A model generated the notes under the pieces. It was not told the origin of the DNA. It saw nothing but the letters and a program-made list of their open reading frames with translations, and ran no database searches. DNA of 64,000 nucleotides from an uncultured Duncaniella sp. (GTDB lineage: Bacteria > Bacteroidota > Bacteroidia > Bacteroidales > Muribaculaceae). Below, one piece after another: positions 25,397 to 33,032 of this stretch. Numbering within the stretch: position 1 is the stretch's first letter; each line of letters begins with the position of its first letter. Position numbers and translations under genes: made by a program. The stretch lies in contig CAJTMH010000002.1 in NCBI GenBank assembly GCA_910577255.1, positions 434,001 to 498,000 on the forward strand, written 5' to 3'.

Positions 25397-26713
25397 ATGA
25401 ACACAAATAGCAACCATCACAATATATCGCCATGCCCGATGGCCAAACTGCATGATCCCTTCGACCGCGAGCACCTCTGGCACCCTTACACCTCAACCAT
25501 AAACCCGCTCCCGACCTACAAGGTCGACTCAGCCCGCGGAGCGCGTATCCGTCTGGCCGACGGCCGGGAATTGATTGACGGCATGTCGTCATGGTGGGCT
25601 GCAATACATGGCTATAACCATCCGAGAATCAACGAGGCCATCACCCGGCAAATCGGCAAGATGAGCCACGTGATGTTCGGCGGACTCACCCATGAACCGG
25701 CTATCGAGCTCGGGAAACTGCTGCTTGAGATGGCACCCCCCTCGATGCACAACATCTTTTACGCCGATTCCGGCTCGGTGGCTGTCGAAGTAGCCATGAA
25801 AATGGCCGTACAGGCAGCCGTTGCCAAATCCGGCTCACACGCCAAGACTAACTTCATCACCATCCGCAGCGGCTATCATGGCGACACATGGAACGCCATG
25901 AGCGTATGCGATCCGGTGACAGGAATGCATGGAGCATTCGGTTCGGCCCTGCCGATTCGATTCTTCGTAAATGCGCCTTCGGTGACATTTGACGGCGAAT
26001 GGGATGCCTCCGAGATATCTGAGCTCGAAGCCACGGTCAAGGAGCATAAGGACGAAATCGCAGCCATGATACTCGAACCCATAGTGCAAGGAGCCGGCGG
26101 AATGCGGTTTTATCATCCTCAATATCTGCGTGAGGCCCGACGTATATGCGACGAGAACGGCATCTATCTGATCTTTGACGAAATCGCCACCGGGTTCTGG
26201 CGCACCGGCAAACAATTCGCCTGGGAGCATGCAGGAGTAGAACCCGACATCATGTGTATAGGCAAGGGTCTGACAGCCGGCTACCTGACCATGAGTGCTG
26301 TGCTCACGACACGAGAAGTAGCCGACACAATCTCGCGCGGAGAAGCAGGTGTGATGATGCACGGCCCGACCTTCATGGGCAATCCGCTCGCTTGCGCCAT
26401 TGCCATCGAGTCGATAAAACTGCTCAGGGAACAGGATATGGAGAAACGCATCGTCCATATCTCATCACTCATCAGCCGTCACATCTCAAAGGCGGCAGGA
26501 CTCCCCGGTGTCAGGGATGTGAGAGTGCTCGGCACCATCGGTGTAATCGAAATGGAGGAACCGGTCAATGTGGGTGAATTCCAGAAAAAATGCGTGGACA
26601 AGGGTGTGTGGATACGACCTTTCGGACGAAACGTATATATCATGCCCCCCTACGTGATATCCGATGAGGATCTTGAGACGCTCATCTCAAAAATGATAGA
26701 GTGTATAATCTGA
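25397..26713 (+). CDS. bioA: Adenosylmethionine-8-amino-7-oxononanoate aminotransferase
   Basis: A 438-residue PLP enzyme that converts KAPA to DAPA in biotin synthesis using S-adenosylmethionine as amino donor. WHPYTS (28-33), the SSWWAAIHGYNHP stretch, Asp261 in IFDEIATGFWRTG and the PLP lysine Lys290 in CIGKGLTAGY identify it as BioA rather than another class III aminotransferase. The first 14 residues are hydrophilic and poorly conserved, so the ATG at 25439 is an alternative start. It overlaps nothing upstream and leads the bio operon. Confidence 0.96.
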   Translation: MNTNSNHHNISPCPMAKLHDPFDREHLWHPYTSTINPLPTYKVDSARGARIRLADGRELIDGMSSWWAAIHGYNHPRINEAITRQIGKMSHVMFGGLTHEPAIELGKLLLEMAPPSMHNIFYADSGSVAVEVAMKMAVQAAVAKSGSHAKTNFITIRSGYHGDTWNAMSVCDPVTGMHGAFGSALPIRFFVNAPSVTFDGEWDASEISELEATVKEHKDEIAAMILEPIVQGAGGMRFYHPQYLREARRICDENGIYLIFDEIATGFWRTGKQFAWEHAGVEPDIMCIGKGLTAGYLTMSAVLTTREVADTISRGEAGVMMHGPTFMGNPLACAIAIESIKLLREQDMEKRIVHISSLISRHISKAAGLPGVRDVRVLGTIGVIEMEEPVNVGEFQKKCVDKGVWIRPFGRNVYIMPPYVISDEDLETLISKMIECII

Positions 26714-26721
26714 CACGAGAC

Positions 26722-27867
26722 ATGACAAACGAATACGCCAACATACTCAGCGCACTCAAAGAAAGCGGAAATTTCCGGACCATCCCCTCAGGAAACGAGG
26801 GTCCGGAAATAATCGACCTCTCGTCAAACGACTATCTCGGTTTGGCAAGCAAACCGCACCTGCAAGAGGAATTCCTGAGCGAAGCCCACAACCGTTTGCT
26901 GCCATTCACATCGTCGGCCTCCAGGCTTTTGGCGGCCTCACAGGACGAATATACACGACTGGAAACACTCCTCGGAGAGCTTTATGGGCGTAAGGCCTTA
27001 TTGTTCAACAGCGGCTATCACGCCAACACAGGCCTCATCTCATCATTGGCACAGCCGGCAGGCACACTCATCGTCGCCGACAAACTGGTACACGCAAGTA
27101 TTATCGACGGCATAGTGCTCTCAAAGGCTCCTTTCATCCGTTATCGCCACAATGACCTCAACCATCTTGAACGCATATTACAGAAAGAGGCCGGAAACTA
27201 TACACGAATCCTCGTGGCAGCCGAGAGCGTCTACAGCATGGACGGCGACAGAGCCGACATCGAGGGTCTCATCGGAATCAAACACAAATACCCGAATGTG
27301 ATTCTCTACATCGACGAAGCACATGCCTTCGGAGTGGAGGGACAGAATGGCCTCGGCCTGTGTCGGGACGCCGCGGGATATGACGAAATAGACGTAGTGG
27401 TAGGCACTTTCGGTAAAGCATGCGCGTCGATGGGAGCATTCTGCGCGCTGTCACCCACTCTCAAAGATTATGCGGTAAACCGTGCCCGCAGCTTCATATT
27501 TTCAACCGCCCTCCCACCTATCTCCGTGGCGTGGACCAAACGGATGATAGAGACTTTCATGGAGATGGACACTGAACGTGCTCACCTGAACGCGCTCGGC
27601 AAACGGCTTTGCGCCATACTCCAGCCACTCTCCCCCTCTCATCCGGTTACGGCAAGTCATATACAGCCGCTGGTTCTCGGCTCATCGGAAAAGGCGTTGC
27701 AGATCTCAGCCCGACTCCTTGACGAGGGATTCAAGGTGCTCCCGATCCGCACCCCGACCGTTCCTCCCGGCACCGAACGACTACGCATCAGCCTCTCGGC
27801 ATCCCTTACTTTCGACGATATTGACCGTTTCGGACAAGCTCTCATCCACAGCCTCTCCGAATCATAA
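26722..27867 (+). CDS. bioF: 8-amino-7-oxononanoate synthase
   Basis: Joins pimeloyl-ACP and alanine to KAPA. The ATG at 26722 is chosen (381 residues); a GTG at 26701 in the same frame would overlap bioA by 13 bp. Motifs: SSNDYLGLA near the N-terminus, DEAHAFGVEG (198-207), and the PLP lysine Lys232 in VVGTFGKACASMGAF. The gap to bioA is 8 bp. Confidence 0.95.
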   Translation: MTNEYANILSALKESGNFRTIPSGNEGPEIIDLSSNDYLGLASKPHLQEEFLSEAHNRLLPFTSSASRLLAASQDEYTRLETLLGELYGRKALLFNSGYHANTGLISSLAQPAGTLIVADKLVHASIIDGIVLSKAPFIRYRHNDLNHLERILQKEAGNYTRILVAAESVYSMDGDRADIEGLIGIKHKYPNVILYIDEAHAFGVEGQNGLGLCRDAAGYDEIDVVVGTFGKACASMGAFCALSPTLKDYAVNRARSFIFSTALPPISVAWTKRMIETFMEMDTERAHLNALGKRLCAILQPLSPSHPVTASHIQPLVLGSSEKALQISARLLDEGFKVLPIRTPTVPPGTERLRISLSASLTFDDIDRFGQALIHSLSES

Positions 27868-27883
27868 ACCCATATTTTTTCTC

Positions 27884-29284
27884 ATGAGATTCCACCGCTT
27901 CATCACCGACTCATCCTCCTCACGCCTATTGCTCATTTTTGCCGGCTGGGGAATGGACGAGAAGCCTTTCGCCGGGATAAATCCTCATGGTTATGATGTA
28001 GCCGTGGTGTGGGACTACCGCTCACTCCAAGTTGACTTCATCCCGGAATTGATGGGCTATGATGAAATCCTCATCGCGGCATGGTCATTTGGCGTGGCAG
28101 CGGCATCTCAATTCATACTTGATCACCCGGAACTGCCTGTGACATCGCGTGTTGCCATCAATGGGACACAGCATCCAGTGGATGACCGGCTCGGCATCCC
28201 CAAGGCTATTTTCCAGGGCACGTTAGAGGGGTTGACTTCACGGACACTTTCGAAATTCCACCTGCGCATGGCAGGTTCATCGCAACGATACCAACAATTT
28301 TCAGCCAATCTTCCTACTCGTGAAATCACTGAACTTCGCGATGAATTGACAGCGATAGGACAACGTAATGTCCCGCTTATCACATGGGACCGCGCATATA
28401 TCGCCGACAACGACCGCATAATCCCGACTGCCAATCAGCAAAAAGCATGGGAAGCGGAAGCCTGCTCGGTCCATACCTTCAGCGGAGCGCATCTACCGGA
28501 TTTTGGGACTCTGTTCCACTCGATGTTCACCGACAAATGCCTGGTGAGCCGTAGATTCGGGAAAGCATCAATGACCTATGACTCCAACGCCTCCGTTCAG
28601 CAGCTCATAGCCCGAACGCTGACAAACGACTGGGCGCCGGCATGCACATCGCCGGTTGACGTGCTTGAAATCGGCTGCGGGACAGGATATGCCACCCGGC
28701 TCATGATGCAAAAACTCCCAATCAGGACACTGACCCTCTGGGATCTTCACGTCCCTTCAGGACTTCACAATGCGATAAACGACTGCCGGTCCTCAGCAAT
28801 CAGCATCAAGGAATGTGACGCCGAGACTGAGATAAGAGCCCTGGAGGCCGAAACCCTTGATGTCATATTCTCGACCTCGACAGTGCAGTGGTTCAACTCC
28901 CTACCGGCATTCCTGCGTACAGCCTCACGTGTGCTCCGCCCCGGAGGACAGATGGTCATCTCCACTTTCGGTCCCCGGACCATGGAGGAGGTCAACCATG
29001 CCATCGGACGTAAAAGCCCCTATCCCGACCTTCCGGAACTCCGCCGCATGTTACCCGCCGCATTTCGCATCGACATGCTGTCATCACACACCGAAGTCCT
29101 CTCATTCACCACACCCATGGATGTGCTCCGCCACATCCGCGACACGGGTGTCAACGCATTGTCAGCAGGGACCACTGTCGCGCAGACCCATTCGATACTG
29201 AAGAATTACCCGACATCACCCTCAGGAGATGTCACGCTGACTTATCAACCCATATATATCATCCTTACAAAAACAGAATCATGA
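27884..29284 (+). CDS. bioGC: BioG-BioC fusion: pimeloyl-ACP methyl esterase plus malonyl-ACP O-methyltransferase
   Basis: From the ATG at 27884 the product has 466 residues; the open frame extends further 5' only inside bioF. Residues 1-215 match BioG: nucleophile elbow AWSFG with Ser68, acid candidates Asp175/Asp177, and His203 in GAHLPDFG. Residues 230-466 match BioC: SAM motif VLEIGCGTGY (260-269), then TSTVQWF (331-337) and LRPGGQM (351-357). BioC methylates malonyl-ACP to disguise it for fatty-acid elongation, and BioG removes the methyl after two cycles, so one polypeptide opens and closes the pimelate pathway. The end overlaps bioD by 4 bp (ATGA). Confidence 0.93.
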   Translation: MRFHRFITDSSSSRLLLIFAGWGMDEKPFAGINPHGYDVAVVWDYRSLQVDFIPELMGYDEILIAAWSFGVAAASQFILDHPELPVTSRVAINGTQHPVDDRLGIPKAIFQGTLEGLTSRTLSKFHLRMAGSSQRYQQFSANLPTREITELRDELTAIGQRNVPLITWDRAYIADNDRIIPTANQQKAWEAEACSVHTFSGAHLPDFGTLFHSMFTDKCLVSRRFGKASMTYDSNASVQQLIARTLTNDWAPACTSPVDVLEIGCGTGYATRLMMQKLPIRTLTLWDLHVPSGLHNAINDCRSSAISIKECDAETEIRALEAETLDVIFSTSTVQWFNSLPAFLRTASRVLRPGGQMVISTFGPRTMEEVNHAIGRKSPYPDLPELRRMLPAAFRIDMLSSHTEVLSFTTPMDVLRHIRDTGVNALSAGTTVAQTHSILKNYPTSPSGDVTLTYQPIYIILTKTES

Positions 29285-29931
29285 GCCAGGCATATTTTAT
29301 CTCAGGCATTGACACCGATGCCGGAAAAAGCTACGTGACCGGCTACATCGCTTCGCAGCTTATGGCTGAAGGGAAACGTGTGGTCACTCAAAAATTCATC
29401 CAGACAGGCAATGAGCTTTATTCGGAAGACATCGAACTGCACCGAAAAATAATGGGTATAGAACCTTTACCGGAGGATATCGACCACACTACCGCTCCTG
29501 TCATATTTTCCTACCCTGCTTCCGCGCAGCTTGCAGCGAGGATTGACGGCCGCGACATCGACCTTGACCTGATCGACAAGGCCACTTCCACACTTATGAA
29601 CCGTTATGACGTAGTGCTGATTGAAGGTGCCGGCGGCCTGATGGTCCCTATCACCGATGACATGTTCACAATTGACTATGTGGTGTCGCGTAAACTCCCC
29701 ATGCTGCTCGTCACCAACGGCATACTCGGATCAATAAACCATACCATCCTTTCGCTGGAAGCCATCAAAAGCCGCGGCATCGAACTCGCCGGCGTAATCT
29801 ACAACGAGCATTTCGACACAGATGCCACCATAGCCGAGGATACCCGCTCGTTTATCGAGCGCTACCTGAAGCGTCATTTCCCCGGCACACGGATGATATA
29901 CGTGCCAAGCATAAAAGATGGGAAATCATAG
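29281..29931 (+). CDS. bioD: ATP-dependent dethiobiotin synthetase
   Basis: A 216-residue enzyme closing the ureido ring of dethiobiotin. P-loop GIDTDAGKSY (9-18; the usual form is GTDTxxGKT) and the EGAGGLMVP segment (115-123) are present. Start overlaps the bioGC stop (ATGA), showing translational coupling. No bioB follows; the next gene has a separate -7 box. Confidence 0.95.
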   Translation: MSQAYFISGIDTDAGKSYVTGYIASQLMAEGKRVVTQKFIQTGNELYSEDIELHRKIMGIEPLPEDIDHTTAPVIFSYPASAQLAARIDGRDIDLDLIDKATSTLMNRYDVVLIEGAGGLMVPITDDMFTIDYVVSRKLPMLLVTNGILGSINHTILSLEAIKSRGIELAGVIYNEHFDTDATIAEDTRSFIERYLKRHFPGTRMIYVPSIKDGKS

Positions 29932-29992
29932 AATCAGGTCCTTAAAATAGAGTTTTTAGCAAATTTATATCCGAGATATCAACAATAATGCC

Positions 29993-30000
29993 TATATTTG
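29993..30000 (+). promoter_or_regulatory. Candidate -7 box for the exonuclease gene
   Basis: TATATTTG matches TAnnTTTG, 47 bp ahead of the ATG at 30047. No clear TTG at the usual spacing. Confidence 0.45.
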
Positions 30001-30046
30001 CCTGACATAATCGCATAATCCGATTACCTCAGGCAAATCAAGTACA

Positions 30047-30700
30047 ATGGACATCAACTCATTCAGTATATCAATCTCCAAGGAGCAACTGTCGACCCTA
30101 CCGACGGTCGAATTTCCAGGAGCTATTACGGTGATTGAGACCTTGCCCGATGCCTTGGCTGCGCTCCGATATCTGCGCACCCAGAAAGCCGTAGGCTTTG
30201 ACACCGAGACTAAACCGACATTCCGCAAAGGGCAGACCAACACGGTGGCCCTGATTCAGATCTCAACGCTTGACCACTCATTCCTTTTCCGCCTCAACAA
30301 ACTGGGATTTTTCACCGAGTTGAGGGAGTTCATGGAATGCGAGGAGGTCATGAAAGTTGGGTTGTCACTCAAAGATGATTTCCACGTACTCCACAAGATC
30401 GCAGAATTCGAGCCACGCAACTTCATAGATCTTCAGAGTATAGTGAAATCATTCCATATCTCTGATTCCAGTCTGCAAAAAATCTACGGCATCCTTTTCA
30501 ATGGCCGCATATCCAAAAGCCAGCGGCTCAGTAACTGGGAAGCCTCCCAACTCACCTCGGGACAGATGGCCTATGCCTCGATTGACGCCTGGGCATGTCT
30601 GCGCATCTACTATTACCTGCTGTCAGGCTCGTTTGAACCTGAATCGTCAGCCTACATAGTCCACAGCGAGGCTGCTGATTACCCGGAAGACGAGAATTAA
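30047..30700 (+). CDS. DEDDy 3'-5' exonuclease domain protein
   Basis: A 217-residue single-domain nuclease of the RNase D/WRN exonuclease fold. All catalytic elements are visible: Asp52 and Glu54 in FDTETKP, Asp110/Asp111 in SLKDDF, and Tyr176-x3-Asp180 in YASIDAW. It lacks the HRDC domains of RNase D, so its substrate (RNA or DNA) is open. Homologues of this size in Bacteroidetes are usually annotated only as 3'-5' exonuclease. Neighbour spacing (74 bp to the next gene) allows co-transcription. Confidence 0.9.
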   Translation: MDINSFSISISKEQLSTLPTVEFPGAITVIETLPDALAALRYLRTQKAVGFDTETKPTFRKGQTNTVALIQISTLDHSFLFRLNKLGFFTELREFMECEEVMKVGLSLKDDFHVLHKIAEFEPRNFIDLQSIVKSFHISDSSLQKIYGILFNGRISKSQRLSNWEASQLTSGQMAYASIDAWACLRIYYYLLSGSFEPESSAYIVHSEAADYPEDEN

Positions 30701-30774
30701 TCTCCGACTCTTCATCCCACTCTCCACTCCACTCTCCCATTCCCTTAATTTCACTTATCTCTACCGGCCGAACC

Positions 30775-30987
30775 ATGAAAATCCAGCGTTCTACTCTCAT
30801 TCCTGCTCTTCTTCTTGTTTATCTCGGCGTGATGAGCTATATCGGTTATCCCGAATTCGAGCAAGGAAATTATTTTTATTACTTCGGAGTCATAGGCGTG
30901 ACACTCCTACTCATCGCCGTTCTCCACTTATTTCTAAAGAAACGCGAAAGGATTCACCGGCAGCGACAGGAAAACAGAGGGATATAG
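30775..30987 (+). CDS. Small two-helix membrane protein
   Basis: A 70-residue protein with two hydrophobic segments (about 8-26 and 35-53) separated by a short aromatic loop (YPEFEQGNYFYYF), and a basic cytoplasmic end (KKRERIHRQRQ). Positive-inside rule puts both termini in the cytoplasm. It is not recognised as a known family. It lies 50 bp ahead of the formate/nitrite channel gene on the same strand. Confidence 0.65.
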   Translation: MKIQRSTLIPALLLVYLGVMSYIGYPEFEQGNYFYYFGVIGVTLLLIAVLHLFLKKRERIHRQRQENRGI

Positions 30988-31037
30988 TCATTCAGGGGTC
31001 GTCCCCTTAACCCTCACGAATTCAACCCGAAAAGCCC

Positions 31038-31838
31038 ATGCACATACGTCCGCCACGCGACATCACCGAGGCAGCCTCCAATGCCGGTGCCACCAAAGCC
31101 AATCTCACAGTTTCCGACACCCCACGGCTACTTGTCTCAGCCTGCCTTGCAGGAGCATATATCGCGATAGGAGGCATTCTGTCGATGATAGTAGGTTTCG
31201 GATTTCCACAATTGACAGCAGCTAATCCGGCTGTTCAGAAACTGCTTAGCGGTTGCATGTTCCCTATAGGGCTGATATTAGTGGTCGTGCTTGGTGCAGA
31301 ACTCTTCACAGGCAATAATGCCCTGCTTGTGCCGTCGCTGATGCGCCGAAAACACACTGTGTGGACCATGCTCAAAAACTGGGCTTTGGTCTATGCCGGA
31401 AATTTCGTCGGTGCTATACTGTTCACATACTTCATGGTATACCTCTGCGGGCTCACCACAGCAGAGCCTTACCACACAGCAGCCATCAATGTGGCAACCG
31501 CCAAGGTGTCAATGCCGTGGGGAGTAGTATTCCTTAAAGGCATCGGGGCTAACTGGTGTGTATGCCTCGCCGTATGGCTTGCTCTTTCCGGAAAGACCTT
31601 TCTGGAAAAGGCCGTTGGGTGCTGGATTCCGGTAATGGCGTTCGTGGCATTAGGCTACGAGCACTCCATAGCCAATATGTTTTTCATCCCTTTAGGGATG
31701 CTGGAAGGGGCAGATATCACCATCACCGACGCTATCCTCACCAACCTGATTCCGGCCACTCTCGGCAATATTGCCGGAGGTGCCCTATTGGTCGGCGCGA
31801 CAAACGCATATATCCATTTCTCGCCTGAAAAGCGATAG
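31038..31838 (+). CDS. Formate/nitrite transporter family channel
   Basis: A 266-residue inner-membrane channel of the FNT family (FocA/NirC/FdhC) with six helices. Signatures: GAYIAIGGILS (helix 1), LGAELFTGNNA (helix 2 broken segment), KNWALVYAGNFVGA, and KGIGANWCVCLAVW (helix 4/5 region). The FNT gate histidine appears to be in YEHSIANMFF. Whether formate or nitrite is carried cannot be told; no pflB/nirB neighbour is in view. A terminator follows at 31871. Confidence 0.92.
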   Translation: MHIRPPRDITEAASNAGATKANLTVSDTPRLLVSACLAGAYIAIGGILSMIVGFGFPQLTAANPAVQKLLSGCMFPIGLILVVVLGAELFTGNNALLVPSLMRRKHTVWTMLKNWALVYAGNFVGAILFTYFMVYLCGLTTAEPYHTAAINVATAKVSMPWGVVFLKGIGANWCVCLAVWLALSGKTFLEKAVGCWIPVMAFVALGYEHSIANMFFIPLGMLEGADITITDAILTNLIPATLGNIAGGALLVGATNAYIHFSPEKR

Positions 31839-31870
31839 AAATCCCGACATTGTTTTTTTATATACGTCAA

Positions 31871-31900
31871 AAGAGCAGTCCTCACACGAGGGCTGCTCTT
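31871..31900 (+). terminator. Terminator behind the formate/nitrite channel gene
   Basis: A 13-bp stem with one G-U pair (AAGAGCAGTCCTC at 31871-31883, GAGGGCTGCTCTT at 31888-31900) and a 4-nt loop, 33 bp beyond the stop. The following bases are TCTTCGG, only partly U-rich. Confidence 0.7.
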
Positions 31901-31926
31901 TCTTCGGTATTAGAAATATATCTTAC

Positions 31927-31948
31927 CGGCCGGCAATAAATCCGGCCG
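31927..31948 (-). terminator. Stem-loop behind the 31957-32889 lipoprotein gene
   Basis: A 7-bp G+C stem (CGGCCGG at 31927-31933 and CCGGCCG at 31942-31948) with an 8-nt loop, 9 bp beyond the minus-strand stop. With 31871-31900 it separates convergent transcripts. Confidence 0.6.
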
Positions 31949-31956
31949 AAATAGTC

Positions 31957-32889
31957 TTAGTTTGTCGCGTTACCGAGCGAATTATCGACGCGTATGAAGT
32001 AGCCAAGCGAAGAGCTGATTTTGTAAGAGCCATAGCTTGAACCAAGATCACACTTGAAACTGATGTTGGCGCCGGAGGTGAGGGTTGCTTCCACCACAAG
32101 ATCGGAGATTGACGAGTCATCCATCTTCTTACCGTTGGCGGTAGAGTAGATGTCAAACGTGCTTCCTTCGAAATGAAGTGAATAACCACGTCCGTCAAAT
32201 GAAACGGGAAGATCCTTAACGTAGAAGTTGACTGCAGGCATATTCTCGCTGAATTTAGAATTCTGCACATAGAGAGTGGCGGTAGGCTTGCTCGGATCCT
32301 TCACATTGAGGGTCACGACATAACCGGTCTCAGTGCCCGAATAGTTGGCAGCAGGGCCTACTTCGTTGGTCTTTGTGGCAATGGTAGTACCGAAGTAATT
32401 GTTCTTGGTGGGGTACATTGTCACCTGATAGCGGTTGTTTACGGTATAGTTCAGACACCATACAGGAATGTCTGTATTGTACCAACGGAGCATCGGAATA
32501 CTGCGGAGATTGAATGTGTTGAACACATAACTGCTCTGAGTGTTGAGAGGAGTCACGTTGGTCTCTGTGCTTGAGTAGAATCCCTCGTTGCTGAGGAACG
32601 ACACCTTCATTGTGGGGAGCTTGAACGACAGGCCTCCAAATCCGGAAGCAAGCTGTACGTTTGACATCTCAACATCCACAGTACCCTGAGTGAAATCATA
32701 CTCAAACCTGTAATATGGATTAAGCGATATCAACTGGTCGCCTGACTCTATGTCACGCACGATATTAAAACAGTTCTCGCCACCAAAAGAGAAAGTATGG
32801 GTCTGGCTCGAGCTGTCGCTGTCAAGACAAGAAGAGAAAGAGAAGGCAGCTGTGAGAAGCACGCCCATCATTAAAAGCTGTTTCTTCAT
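31957..32889 (-). CDS. Lipoprotein of unknown function behind a TonB-dependent receptor
   Basis: A 310-residue protein with a lipoprotein signal (FSFSSC, Cys21) followed by an all-beta-looking, Ser/Thr/Asn-rich sequence. No enzyme motif is recognised. It follows the TonB-dependent receptor gene by 143 bp on the same strand, the arrangement of a receptor with its accessory surface lipoprotein, so a ligand-binding role for the same substrate is inferred. Confidence 0.75.
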   Translation of the reverse strand: MKKQLLMMGVLLTAAFSFSSCLDSDSSSQTHTFSFGGENCFNIVRDIESGDQLISLNPYYRFEYDFTQGTVDVEMSNVQLASGFGGLSFKLPTMKVSFLSNEGFYSSTETNVTPLNTQSSYVFNTFNLRSIPMLRWYNTDIPVWCLNYTVNNRYQVTMYPTKNNYFGTTIATKTNEVGPAANYSGTETGYVVTLNVKDPSKPTATLYVQNSKFSENMPAVNFYVKDLPVSFDGRGYSLHFEGSTFDIYSTANGKKMDDSSISDLVVEATLTSGANISFKCDLGSSYGSYKISSSLGYFIRVDNSLGNATN

Positions 32890-33032
32890 TTTGTTTAATA
32901 TAGAGTTAATGGTTTGTGTTTATTGATGATTAATGTAGAGTTCCAGAATGTGCTTCAGGCCACACATCTAACTAATAACGACGTGATTGATTGGTTATTG
33001 TGTTAAAACATCTGCTATATCCGAAATTAGTG

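Noticed and set aside
27719..27883. 5' extension of the bioGC frame
   Set aside because: These 55 codons lie wholly inside bioF in another frame and do not resemble BioG; the ATG at 27884 gives the conserved BioG start.
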